A stretch of DNA of 64,000 bases from Thauera linaloolentis 47Lol = DSM 12138 (GTDB lineage: Bacteria > Pseudomonadota > Gammaproteobacteria > Burkholderiales > Rhodocyclaceae): NCBI RefSeq assembly GCF_000310205.1, contig NZ_AMXE01000007.1, forward strand, positions 27,418-91,417. The letters run 5' to 3'. The notes beneath the pieces are model-generated. The model saw only the letters and a list, made by a program, of their open reading frames with translations. It was not told where the DNA came from and did not search any database. Position numbers and translations under genes: made by a program. Every line of letters starts with the position of its first letter. The stretch's first letter is position 1. Below, in pieces: positions 9,112 to 17,029 of the stretch.

Positions 9112-9879
9112 TCAGTCCAAGCTGCTGCGCAGCTGCTCGATGTCGGGGATGTGGATGGTGCGGCCTTCGACCTCGATCAGGCCGGCGCTGGTGAGTTCGT
9201 GCAGGATGCGCGAGAAGTGTTCCTGCGTCAGGTTCAGGCGCGAGGCGATGGTGCCCTTGCTGGTGGGCAGGCGGATCGAGACGCGGCCGGTGCCGACGCT
9301 TTCCCCGCTCATCTCCTCTTCGCGCAGCAGGTAGCCGATGATGCGCTCGCGCCCGGAGCGCAGCGAGTAGCTTTCGACATCGCCCATCAGCCGGTGCAGG
9401 CGCTGGGCGAGGCCGGCGATGATCTTGTGGCAGAAGCGCGGGTCGCCGTTCATTTCCTCGAAGAAGACCTGCTTGCCGATGTGCAGCAGCGTGCTGTCGG
9501 TCAGCGCCTGCGCCATCACCACGTAGGGCTTGTCCATGAACATCACCGCCTCGCCGAAGCTCTGGCCGGGGCGCAGGATGTCGACCACCTTTTCGTTGCC
9601 TTCGGACGAGGTGAAGGCGAGCTTGATCTGGCCGGACAGGATCAGGTGGAAGCCGCTGCAGGCGTCGCCGCGGTGGAACAGGATCTCGCCCTTGGGTGCC
9701 TTGATCTCGCGCACGCCGCGCGCAAAGCGTGCGATATCGCCCAGCCCCAGGCCCTGGAACAGCGAGGCGTGGCGCAGCAGGCGGCACAGGCGTTCGACTT
9801 CGGGTGTCAGGGAGAGGGCGTCGGCGGGCGGGCTTGCGTCGCGCAGTGCCTCCTGGCACGGGATGTCGCAATGATTCAT
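9112..9879 (-). CDS. dnr: Crp/Fnr-family regulator of the Dnr/Nnr type
   Basis: 255 aa. An N-terminal cyclic-nucleotide-binding-like beta-roll (about residues 35-150) precedes a winged helix (about 175-245) with TSKGTIASRLNLTQEHFSRILHEL as recognition region. It lacks the four-cysteine Fnr iron-sulfur pattern (only C4 and C8 lie near the N terminus), so direct oxygen sensing like Fnr is unlikely. Location at the 3' end of the nor accessory genes, 17 bp after norD, points to a nitric-oxide-responsive Dnr/Nnr regulator. Candidate target sites of the TTGAT-N4-ATCAA type lie before nirJ (4572), norC (24924) and more weakly norE (14037). The symbol denotes type; other Crp/Fnr subgroups remain possible. 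Confidence 0.8.
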   Translation of the reverse strand: MNHCDIPCQEALRDASPPADALSLTPEVERLCRLLRHASLFQGLGLGDIARFARGVREIKAPKGEILFHRGDACSGFHLILSGQIKLAFTSSEGNEKVVDILRPGQSFGEAVMFMDKPYVVMAQALTDSTLLHIGKQVFFEEMNGDPRFCHKIIAGLAQRLHRLMGDVESYSLRSGRERIIGYLLREEEMSGESVGTGRVSIRLPTSKGTIASRLNLTQEHFSRILHELTSAGLIEVEGRTIHIPDIEQLRSSLD

Positions 9880-9896
9880 GGCGTGGTTCTCATGCG

Positions 9897-11834
9897 TCAG
9901 CGGGTCAGTTGGGCGTAGAACATCGGCAGACGGGCGGGAAGCTCGTCGGGCTCGCGGATCACCGCGTAGCCGCCGGGGCCGAACAGATGGGGCAGGTAGC
10001 TGGCGCCCTCGCGGTCGATGGTGACGCAGAAGGGCACGATGCCGCGGCCGCGCGCTTCGATGACGGCGACGCGGGTGTCCTCGATGCCGTAGCGGCCGTC
10101 GTACAGGTCGAGGTCGTTGGGTTTGCCGTCGGACAGGATCAGCAGCACGCGGCGGGCCGCGGCCTGTTTTTCGAGCACGCTGGTGGCATGGCGGATCGCG
10201 GCGCCCAGCCGGGTGTAGTAGCCCGGCTTGATCGCCATGATGCGGCCGCGCGCGGCGTCGTCGAAGCGCTGCGAGAAATCCTTCAGGCGGTGGAAGCGCA
10301 CGTTGCTGCGCTTGACCGACGAGAAGCCGCACAGCGCGAAGCCGTCGCCGGTGGCGGACAAGGCCTCGCCGAACAGCAGCAGCGAATCGCGGATGACGTC
10401 GATGACGCGGGCCTCGGACGAGATCCAGGCATCGGTGGACAGCGACAGGTCGGCCAGTGCCAGGCAGGCGAGATCGCGCTCGCGCTTTTCCAGCGACAGG
10501 TAGAGCTGATCGGACGGGTGCTGGCCGATGGCGCGGTCGGTGGCGGCGCGCACGACGGCATCCAGGTCGAGTTCGCTGCCGTCGATGCGGCCCTTGAGCC
10601 AGCGCCGGCCGGGCTGCAGCGCGGCGAACTGGCGGTGCAGATGGCGCGCGGTGCGGCGCAGGTGGGCCGGCAGCGGCGTGGGCGCGGCGCGCGGGTCGTG
10701 CGGCGAGGCGGTGAATTCCTGCAGGCGGACGTGGTCCTCGCGCAGCAGTTGCTTGCGGTAGTCCCACTCCGGCAGCGGGATGCCGCCGCCGAGCACGACG
10801 TCGTCCTCGGCGGCGGACGGCAGGTCGAGGTCGAAGCGCACCTTGGAGGCGACGCGCTCCTCGTCGCGCGACAGCGCAAGCTGTTCGAGGTTGGCGGCAG
10901 CGTCGGCGGCGTTGTCGTCGGGGTCGTCGTCGGTGCTGCGCTTGACCTTCAGAAACTCGGCCACCGACAGCAGGCTTTCGGCGCGGAAGATCATCAACAG
11001 GCCGTGTTTTTCCTGCGGCTGGTCGACGCGTTCGACACGGTGGGCCTGGCGTTCGGTTTCGCGCTCGTCGCGCTTGTTCTGCGCGTTGGCGCTGGCTTCG
11101 GCGCCGCGCCCGCCGCGCGCGGTGGCGGCGTCGCCCGGCAGCAGGTCGCCCAGCCACAGCAGCACCGGCTGATGTGGCATGCCCTTGGGGGGCAGCGGCG
11201 GCAGCGCGGCGACGCTGCCGGGTTGCCGCAGCGCCTGGCGGACGAGATTCTCGCGCTCGGCTTCGACCGGGGGCAGGCGGGCCGGATCGGGGCGCTGCTT
11301 CAGCACCGCGGCCACGAGGCGGTCGTAGCGCGACTGCAGGCCGGGCCAGCGCAGCAGGGCGCGCAGCGTGGCGAGCTGGTTTAGGCGCAGCTCCAGCGTC
11401 GCGGCGTCGGCGCTGGCGCCTTCGGGCAGGGGGGCGAGGCGTGCCTGGGCCTGGGCCAGTGCGGTTTCATCCTCGACGCCGGCCGGCGCGCCCTGCGCCG
11501 CGGCGAGGGCGGCCAGCCACAGGTAGAGGTCGCGGTTCAGGCTGCGCTCGGGCAGTGCGTCCAGCTCCATCGGCAGGCGCAGCGTGGTGCTGTCCATGCG
11601 GGCGCGGGCGAGGCGTTCGTCGCTGCCGGCGATGCGCGACAGCAGGCTGCGGCGCGCGCCGTGCACGTCGGCGGTGGCCGCCGCCACGCGCAGGCCGGGG
11701 TCGCCGCCGAGGGCGCGGAAGAACACACCCGTCATGCGTTCGATGTCCTTCAGCCTGACCGCGGCCTGGGGAAAGTGGCCGCCCGCGGCGCGGGTGATGA
11801 AGCGATGCCAGAGTTTGCCGACGGTTTCTTCCAT
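9897..11834 (-). CDS. norD: NorD, von Willebrand A-domain activation protein of nitric oxide reductase
   Basis: 645 aa. The C-terminal 190 residues form a VWA domain with a MIDAS-like DLSLSTD, followed by LILSDGKPNDLDLYDGRYGIEDT, the signature of NorD. The N-terminal two thirds are helical and Ala/Leu rich. NorD works with the MoxR-type ATPase NorQ, probably to insert the non-heme iron into NorB. It is encoded in the same minus-strand run as norE, norF-like, norQ and the regulator gene. The ATG at 11834 gives MEETVGKLWHRF, the usual NorD start. Confidence 0.92.
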   Translation of the reverse strand: MEETVGKLWHRFITRAAGGHFPQAAVRLKDIERMTGVFFRALGGDPGLRVAAATADVHGARRSLLSRIAGSDERLARARMDSTTLRLPMELDALPERSLNRDLYLWLAALAAAQGAPAGVEDETALAQAQARLAPLPEGASADAATLELRLNQLATLRALLRWPGLQSRYDRLVAAVLKQRPDPARLPPVEAERENLVRQALRQPGSVAALPPLPPKGMPHQPVLLWLGDLLPGDAATARGGRGAEASANAQNKRDERETERQAHRVERVDQPQEKHGLLMIFRAESLLSVAEFLKVKRSTDDDPDDNAADAAANLEQLALSRDEERVASKVRFDLDLPSAAEDDVVLGGGIPLPEWDYRKQLLREDHVRLQEFTASPHDPRAAPTPLPAHLRRTARHLHRQFAALQPGRRWLKGRIDGSELDLDAVVRAATDRAIGQHPSDQLYLSLEKRERDLACLALADLSLSTDAWISSEARVIDVIRDSLLLFGEALSATGDGFALCGFSSVKRSNVRFHRLKDFSQRFDDAARGRIMAIKPGYYTRLGAAIRHATSVLEKQAAARRVLLILSDGKPNDLDLYDGRYGIEDTRVAVIEARGRGIVPFCVTIDREGASYLPHLFGPGGYAVIREPDELPARLPMFYAQLTR

Positions 11835-11868
11835 GATTCAGCGCTCCTTCGCGCGGGCAACGGTCGGC

Positions 11869-12276
11869 TCAGCCATCTTCGCGCGGTCCGAAGATCGGAT
11901 AGCGCCAGGGGCGGCCATTGACCGCGCGCGACAGGCCGAGCACGCCGAGCAGGATCAGCCCGGAATGGACGAAGGTGAAGTACAGCACGCCGACCACCCA
12001 CGACCACGGGTTGTCGAAGCCGCCGAGCACGAAGATGGCGGCGCTCAGGCTGACCAGCAGCGTGCCGCCCCAGATGCAGGTCCACCCGGTCTGGCGCAGG
12101 TGGTTGCGCACCAGCGGATCGGGGTGGTCGTGGTGTTTCGCCCACAGCACCATCAGCACCAGGAAGGCGAGCCCCGGCGCCAGCATCAGGTTGATCAGGA
12201 ACAGGGCCTCGGCGGCGACCGCAAGACGCGGGCCGGGCATGACGTGACGCAGGGGGTCGGGGCGTTCGATCGACAT
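11869..12276 (-). CDS. Small membrane protein inside the nor operon
   Basis: 135 aa with three or four hydrophobic segments (about 20-45, 63-85 and 88-112) and a charged tail. Its layout resembles DUF4870/Tic20-like small membrane proteins (AKHHDHPDPLVRNHLRQTGW segment). It sits between norQ and norD with 15 and 34 bp gaps, so cotranscription is likely. Its role in nitric oxide reductase assembly is unknown; the position suggests a helper in the membrane. The family assignment is tentative. Confidence 0.7.
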   Translation of the reverse strand: MSIERPDPLRHVMPGPRLAVAAEALFLINLMLAPGLAFLVLMVLWAKHHDHPDPLVRNHLRQTGWTCIWGGTLLVSLSAAIFVLGGFDNPWSWVVGVLYFTFVHSGLILLGVLGLSRAVNGRPWRYPIFGPREDG

Positions 12277-12291
12277 GGCCGGCCGTCCCTT

Positions 12292-13104
12292 TCAGCGGCC
12301 GAAAGTGGCCGACACGACTTCCATCAGCGCCTCGGCGACTTCGGCGTCGTCGGTCAGGCTTTCGACGATGCCGACGCGGCAGGCCGCCACCGGGTCCATG
12401 CCGTCCTTGATCAGCAGCGCGGCATAGATCAGCAGGCGGGTGCTGGCGGCTTCTTCCAGGTCGCGGTCCTTCAGCGCGCGCAGCGCGCCGGCGATTGTCA
12501 CCAGGCGGCGGGCGAGGTCGGGTGGGCAGGCGGTTTCACCGATCAGGATGGCTTCTTCCTGTTCGGCGCGCGGGAAATCGAAGCGCACGCTGACGAAGCG
12601 CTGGCGGGTCGAGGGCTTCATGCCCTTCAGCAGGTTCTGGTAGCCGGGGTTGTAGGACACCACCAGCATGAAGCTGGGTGGCGCTTCCAGCAGTTCGCCG
12701 GTGCGGTCGATGGGCAGGATGCGGCGGTCGTCGGCCAGCGGGTGAAGCACCACCGTGGTGTCCTTGCGCGCCTCGACCACTTCGTCCAGGTAGCAGATGC
12801 CGCCCTCGCGCACGGCGCGGGTCAGCGGGCCGTCGCACCACACCGTCCTGCCGTCGCCGATCAGGTGGCGGCCGACGAGGTCGGCGGCGGTGAGGTCGTC
12901 GTGGCAGGCCACGGTATGCAGCGGCAGGCCCAGGCGGGCGGCCATGTGCGCGACGAAGCGCGTCTTGCCGCAGCCGGTCGGCCCCTTGATCAGCAGCGGC
13001 AGGCGGTTTTTCCAGGCGTGCTCGAACACCGCGACCTCGTCGCCCGCGGCCTGGTAGAAAGGGATGTCGAGCTTCGCTGCGCCCGTGAGGTTTTCCATTT
13101 TCAT
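12292..13104 (-). CDS. norQ: NorQ, MoxR-type AAA+ ATPase for nitric oxide reductase activation
   Basis: 270 aa. Walker A is GPTGCGKT (residues 41-48), Walker B is GGICYLDEVVEARKD, and sensor-1 lies in MLVVSYNPGYQN. This is the CbbQ/NirQ/NorQ/GpvN group that partners VWA proteins such as NorD; here it would activate NorCB, encoded 9.8 kb away. The start at 13104 (MKMENL) overlaps the stop of the norF-like gene by four bases; the open frame extends upstream only inside that gene. CbbQ is a close paralogue, but the nor neighbours decide the call. Confidence 0.9.
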   Translation of the reverse strand: MKMENLTGAAKLDIPFYQAAGDEVAVFEHAWKNRLPLLIKGPTGCGKTRFVAHMAARLGLPLHTVACHDDLTAADLVGRHLIGDGRTVWCDGPLTRAVREGGICYLDEVVEARKDTTVVLHPLADDRRILPIDRTGELLEAPPSFMLVVSYNPGYQNLLKGMKPSTRQRFVSVRFDFPRAEQEEAILIGETACPPDLARRLVTIAGALRALKDRDLEEAASTRLLIYAALLIKDGMDPVAACRVGIVESLTDDAEVAEALMEVVSATFGR

Positions 13105-13382
13105 TGCGGCAGTCCTTTGATGTATGCGATGGCGATGACCGCCCACACGAGGATCATCCAGCCCAGCGTCAGCGCGCGCCACAGCAGCGGTGCGTGGCGC
13201 AGGGCCATGAAGTCGAGGATGATGACCGCGCCCTTCCAGAACGATATCGCGGCCAGGATGGCGATCGCGCCCTTGCCGGTGGCGCCCGTCGCGCCCATGC
13301 CCCAGGTCAGCAGCGTGGCGACGATCAGCGTCGCCCACAACAGGGTGGCACGGCGCGGTGTGCCATGTACGTCGGAACTCAT
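13101..13382 (-). CDS. NorF-like small membrane protein (cytochrome c oxidase subunit IV-like)
   Basis: 93 aa with three hydrophobic helices. The pattern WKGAVIILDFMALRHAPLLWR is typical of the prokaryotic cytochrome c oxidase subunit IV / NorF-like family that accompanies NorE. The ATG at 13382 is preferred to the one at 13406 because GAGGGGG lies just upstream of it and it removes an overlap with norE. It overlaps norQ by four bases. Probably supports assembly or stability of nitric oxide reductase. Confidence 0.75.
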   Translation of the reverse strand: MSSDVHGTPRRATLLWATLIVATLLTWGMGATGATGKGAIAILAAISFWKGAVIILDFMALRHAPLLWRALTLGWMILVWAVIAIAYIKGLPQ

Positions 13383-13392
13383 CTTCGCCCCC

Positions 13393-14001
13393 TCAGTGGA
13401 TGACATAGACCAGCGGGAACAGGATCAGCCACACCAGATCCACCATGTGCCAGTAGGCGGCGCCGGTTTCGATGCCGTTCATGTCGCCCGGCCGGTAGCG
13501 GCCCGCGCGCGCGCCGTTCCACATCGCGACCAGGATCACCATGCCGAGGATGACGTGCATGAAATGGAAGAAGGTCAGCGACAGGTAGAACATGTGGAAG
13601 GGGCTGCTCGACAGGCTGATGTTGTGCTCGAAGGCAGCCGCGTACTCGAACATCTTGACCACCAGGAAGCCCGCGCCGCAGGCGATCGCGGCCAGCAGCC
13701 AGTGCGCGCAGGCCTGCGACCGGCTGTGCTCGGCGGCCTGCACCGCGCGCACGACGAAGTAGCTGGCGGTCAGCAGCAGCACGGTGTTGAGCGCGCCCGC
13801 ATTGCGGTTCAGCGCCGCCTGCTCGGCGTCGAAGAGCTCGATGTTGTTGGCGCGGGTGAAGGCGTAGGCGGCGAAGAACACGCCAAAAGCCAGCAGTTCG
13901 GCGAGGATGAAGAACCAGATCGCCAAGTCGCCCGCCAGCCGTGGGCCGGAAGCCTGTTCGAGCGGAGCCGCCGTGACGGTGGGGAGAGTGTTCTGTTCCA
14001 T
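13393..14001 (-). CDS. norE: NorE, cytochrome c oxidase subunit III-like protein
   Basis: 202 aa with five predicted membrane helices. Family motifs include WFFILAELLAFGVFF, EYAAAFEHNISLSSSPFHMFYL, LTFFHFMHVILGM and YWHMVDLVWLILFPLVYV, matching the COX3 family. NorE is thought to support nitric oxide reductase function but is not catalytic. First gene of the minus-strand nor accessory run. A weak Dnr/Fnr-type half-palindrome lies just upstream (14037-14050). Confidence 0.88.
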   Translation of the reverse strand: MEQNTLPTVTAAPLEQASGPRLAGDLAIWFFILAELLAFGVFFAAYAFTRANNIELFDAEQAALNRNAGALNTVLLLTASYFVVRAVQAAEHSRSQACAHWLLAAIACGAGFLVVKMFEYAAAFEHNISLSSSPFHMFYLSLTFFHFMHVILGMVILVAMWNGARAGRYRPGDMNGIETGAAYWHMVDLVWLILFPLVYVIH

Positions 14002-14036
14002 GCGCCGCAGTCTAGGCAGGGGCGCATGGAATTAAC

Positions 14037-14050
14037 TTGATCGTGGTTAA
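14037..14050 (-). promoter_or_regulatory. Possible Dnr/Fnr-type site upstream of norE
   Basis: The minus strand reads TTAACCACGATCAA, with a perfect right half (ATCAA) and a poor left half of the TTGAT-N4-ATCAA consensus. It is flanked by a TTAAC/GTTAA inverted repeat. It lies only about 36 bases before the norE ATG, so class II activation would leave almost no leader. Weak candidate. Confidence 0.3.
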
Positions 14051-14120
14051 CTGAAAGGCGCCGCCGCGCCCTGGGGCGGAATGGATGGCGTGCGCGATGT
14101 GGCGGAACGCGCGGCGGCGC

Positions 14121-15191
14121 CTACGCTTCCCGTGCTTGCGCCAGGCGTTCGAGCCAGTGCCGCGTCACATCCACCATGCGGCTGGCAAACCCCCATTCAT
14201 TGTCGAACCACACCACCAGGTTGGCCAGCCGCGCGCCCACCATGCGCGTCTGGCCGCCGTCGACGATCGCCGAATGCGGGTCGTGGTTGAAGTCGATCGA
14301 TGCGTGGGGGTCGTCGGACCACGCCAGCAGCCCGCGCCAGGCGCCCTCGGCGGCGGAGCGCAGCAGGGCGTTGATCCGCGCCGCGTCGGCGCCGCCGGAG
14401 AACTGCAGCACCATGTCGATGGCCGACACGTTATGCGTCGGCACGCGGATGGCCTTGGCCTGCACCTTGCCGGCGAGCTCCGGCAGCAGGCGCTCGACGC
14501 CGCGCGCCAGGCCGGTCGATACCGGGATGATCGACTGCATCGCCGAGCGCGTGCGGCGCAGATCGGCGTGATGGTAGCCGTCGATCAGCGGCTGGTCGTT
14601 CATCGCCGAATGCAAGGTGGTGAGCAGCACGTTTTCCAGGCCGAGCTCGCGGTGCAGCAGGGCCAGCACCGGCACCACGGCATTGGTGGTGCAGGACGCG
14701 TTCGACACCAGCCGCGCGCCGGCCCGCAGGCTGGCGTCGTTGATGCCGTGCACGATGGTGGCGTCGACGTCCTCGGCGCTGTTGCCGGGCTGCGACAGCA
14801 GCAGGCGCGGGCAGCCTGCCCGCAGGAAACGTTCGAGTTCGGCGCGGCTGCCGTACTGGCCCGAGCATTCGACCACCAAGTCTATGCCGTGGGCGGCCCA
14901 GTCGACCGCCTCCGGCGTGCTGGCATGCGAGATCGCGATGGCCTGGCCGTCGATCAGCAGATGGCCGTCGCCAGCCTCGACCTTGCCGGGAAAGCGCCCG
15001 TGGGTGGAGTCGAAGCGCGTCAGGTAGGCGATGCTCGCCAGGTCCGCCGGCTCGTTGATCGCCGCCACCCGGAAGCGTTCCGCCAATCCCGCCTCGTGCA
15101 GGGCGCGCAGGTAACAGCGCCCGATACGGCCGTAGCCGTTGATGGCGATGCGTTGCGGGTGGGACAGGACGGGAGGCTGGGTGCGTGACAC
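14121..15191 (-). CDS. epd: D-erythrose-4-phosphate dehydrogenase (GAPDH family)
   Basis: 356 aa. The Rossmann start is INGYGRIGRCYLRAL and the catalytic cysteine lies in SNASCTTNAVVPVL. Other family segments are TLHSAMNDQPLIDGYHHADLRRTRSAMQSIIPVSTG, DFNHDPHSAIVDG and VVWFDNEWGFASRM. The HSAMNDQ and DFNHDPHSA segments match Epd rather than glycolytic GAPDH. It oxidises erythrose 4-phosphate to 4-phosphoerythronate, the first step toward pyridoxal phosphate, though some members act as GAPDH. It is divergent from the iron operon, with the Fur-box region between. Confidence 0.85.
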   Translation of the reverse strand: MSRTQPPVLSHPQRIAINGYGRIGRCYLRALHEAGLAERFRVAAINEPADLASIAYLTRFDSTHGRFPGKVEAGDGHLLIDGQAIAISHASTPEAVDWAAHGIDLVVECSGQYGSRAELERFLRAGCPRLLLSQPGNSAEDVDATIVHGINDASLRAGARLVSNASCTTNAVVPVLALLHRELGLENVLLTTLHSAMNDQPLIDGYHHADLRRTRSAMQSIIPVSTGLARGVERLLPELAGKVQAKAIRVPTHNVSAIDMVLQFSGGADAARINALLRSAAEGAWRGLLAWSDDPHASIDFNHDPHSAIVDGGQTRMVGARLANLVVWFDNEWGFASRMVDVTRHWLERLAQAREA

Positions 15192-15309
15192 GGTGGTTTC
15201 CGGTTGGGTGGATGGAGAAGCGGGATTCTACTGGCTGATGGCCGTGTCGCCGGTATCCGTGCAGCGGAAGGCGCTGTGTGCGCATGCGATCCGGCCGACA
15301 ATCCGGTCG

Positions 15310-15347
15310 AATAAGAAGGATTCTCGTTTCTGTCCATATAATGGACA
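15310..15347 (+). promoter_or_regulatory. Fur-box candidate, TATAAT -10 and 17-bp palindrome before the iron operon
   Basis: Positions 15310-15330 match the extended Fur consensus AATGAGAATGATTCTCATTT at all but about three positions (core AAGAAGGATTCTCGTTTC). Directly downstream, 15331-15347 reads TGTCCATATAATGGACA, a perfect 7-bp inverted repeat around ATA that contains a consensus -10 TATAAT (15337-15342). Fur binding would cover the promoter upstream of the esterase/PepSY operon, so iron repression is expected. The palindrome may be a second operator. Confidence 0.6.
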
Positions 15348-15389
15348 GCTCTGTCGAAAATGACTGCTGCTCGCCTCAACGGGGAAACC

Positions 15390-16406
15390 ATGAAGGACCG
15401 GATCGCAAGCCTGAACAACAAAACCCTGGCCGGCAGGGGCCGCATGGCGGGGCCCCGGCTGTGGGCCTGCCTGTTCGGGTGGGTGCTGATGCTCAATGTG
15501 CTGCCGGCGCTGGCGCAGCCGAATCTGGCGCAACGGACCGGCACCACCATTGCCGACACCGGCGTCGCCGGCTATCGCTTCGAAACCATCACCCTGGACC
15601 CGGCAGCCAACGGGCGGGGCTATCGCTTGCGGGTGGCGCTGCCGGACAGCCCCGCGCCGCCGGGCGGCCACCCGGCGGTCTGGCTGCTCGACGGCAACGC
15701 GGCGCTGATGGATATCGGCGAGGAGACGCTGGCGCGTCTGGCGCGGCGGACCCCGGCGCCGGTGATCGTGTTCGTCGCCCATGACAACGATCTGCGCATC
15801 GATGGCGATGCGCGCGCCCATGACTACACGCCGCGCCGCACCGGAGGCGAAGACGCCCAGCGCGACCCGCTGGCGGCGCATCGCCGCAACGGCGGCGCCG
15901 ATGCCTTTCTCGGCCTGCTGACCGGGCAGGCGAGATCGGCCGTCGCGGAGCGGGCCGCGCTGGACCCGGCGCGGCAGGCCCTGTGGGGGCATTCGTATGG
16001 CGGCGTATTCGTTTTGCACGTGTTGTTCACCCGGCCCGCCGCGTTCTCCGATTACGCGGCGATTGACCCCTCGCTGTGGTGGGGCGACGGCCATGTCCTG
16101 CGCGAGGAGGCGGCCGCGGCCGCCGCCCCCGGTCCGCCGCCGCGATTGTGGTTGTGGCTCGGCGACTCTGACGCCGGGCGTGCTGGTCCGGGCGGGCCGT
16201 CCGTGCAGCCAGCCGGCGCCGCCCGCGAGGCGATGCAGCAGGCGCGCCGCAGCGTGCCGCCCGATGCCGCGGAAAGAATGGCCGAGCGCCTGCGCGCGCG
16301 CGGCATGGAGGTGGCGCTGGCGGAGCTGCCCGGGGTGTCCCACGGGCAGACCCTGGGCGCATCGCTGCCGCTGTTTCTCGACGCGCTCTTTCCCGAGGGG
16401 CGCTGA
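15390..16406 (+). CDS. Periplasmic alpha/beta-hydrolase, siderophore-esterase-like (IroE/Fes type)
   Basis: 338 aa. An N-terminal hydrophobic segment (about residues 22-43) ends in ALAQ and looks like a signal peptide. The esterase D-like domain has YRLRVALPDS, VWLLDGNAALMD and the nucleophile elbow GHSYGGVFVLH; the catalytic His may be in GVSHGQT near the end. Proteins of this type cut ester siderophores to free iron or trim the ligand. The ATG at 15390 has GGGGAAA upstream; the frame is open for ten more codons. First gene of a four-gene run ending in a PepSY protein, behind a Fur-box candidate. The substrate cannot be told from sequence. Confidence 0.75.
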   Translation: MKDRIASLNNKTLAGRGRMAGPRLWACLFGWVLMLNVLPALAQPNLAQRTGTTIADTGVAGYRFETITLDPAANGRGYRLRVALPDSPAPPGGHPAVWLLDGNAALMDIGEETLARLARRTPAPVIVFVAHDNDLRIDGDARAHDYTPRRTGGEDAQRDPLAAHRRNGGADAFLGLLTGQARSAVAERAALDPARQALWGHSYGGVFVLHVLFTRPAAFSDYAAIDPSLWWGDGHVLREEAAAAAAPGPPPRLWLWLGDSDAGRAGPGGPSVQPAGAAREAMQQARRSVPPDAAERMAERLRARGMEVALAELPGVSHGQTLGASLPLFLDALFPEGR

Positions 16407-16433
16407 GGCGCGTTGCTGGACGAGGACGATACG

Positions 16434-16712
16434 ATGAACGAATGGATGGTCTTTTTTTCGGCGCTGTCCGGCGTGGCCGGCGCGTGGCTGCTCTACCTCG
16501 CGTCGCCACGGCAGCAGTGGCTGGCCCATCGCTCTTCGCCGCGCGTATCTGCCGGGGTCGGAACGGCCTTGCTGCTGCTGTCCCTGGCGCTGCTGCTGTC
16601 GATGATGGGCGCGACCGAGGCGGTGGCGAGCTGGATGGTGCTGGTGATGCTGGTCTGGACGCTGGCCCCGTTCCTCGGCGCGTGGCGGGCAGGACGGAGG
16701 ACGCTCTCATGA
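16434..16712 (+). CDS. DUF3325-like small membrane protein
   Basis: 92 aa with three hydrophobic helices (about 4-20, 36-55, 60-80). Size, helix count and the LLYLASPRQQWLAHR segment resemble DUF3325 proteins, found next to PepSY proteins and TonB receptors in iron operons. Its stop overlaps the next start (ATGA). Probable helper of inner-membrane ferric-siderophore reduction; the precise role is unknown. Confidence 0.65.
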   Translation: MNEWMVFFSALSGVAGAWLLYLASPRQQWLAHRSSPRVSAGVGTALLLLSLALLLSMMGATEAVASWMVLVMLVWTLAPFLGAWRAGRRTLS

Positions 16713-17026
16713 GCGGGAAGGGGGCCATGCCGGCTGCGCGGCGCCTCGAGAGCCGCCATTGGTTCGGCAAGAGCTGTGCCGGCGCGCTGCTGGGCTTCGG
16801 CTTGGCCGTCGCCCTGTCCGGCCTGTTCGCCTGGCTCAGCCCGGGCGGCGTCGAAGGCAATGGCGGCAAGACGCAGTTCAACATGTGGCTGATCTCGCCG
16901 ATCTGGGCGGGCGTGCTGTGTTTCGTGTTTCTGTTCCGCGACAGCCTGCGCGCGTGGCTGTGGCTGGGGGCGGCGAACCTGGCCGCTTTCGGCCTGTTGG
17001 GCGCGATCCGCCTGGTCATGGGTTAG
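16709..17026 (+). CDS. DUF3649-like small membrane protein of the iron operon
   Basis: 105 aa with three hydrophobic stretches (about 23-42, 62-80, 84-103). The order DUF3325-like, DUF3649-like, PepSY recurs in iron-uptake operons of betaproteobacteria, and hydrophobicity and length fit. It overlaps the preceding gene by four bases and ends three bases before the PepSY gene. No catalytic motif is visible. Confidence 0.65.
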   Translation: MSGKGAMPAARRLESRHWFGKSCAGALLGFGLAVALSGLFAWLSPGGVEGNGGKTQFNMWLISPIWAGVLCFVFLFRDSLRAWLWLGAANLAAFGLLGAIRLVMG

Positions 17027-17029
17027 GCA

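Noticed and set aside
12678..12893. Short Arg/Gly/Ala-rich frames throughout, such as this one inside norQ
   Set aside because: Composition is that of shadow frames of GC-rich genes; all lie inside well-supported genes.
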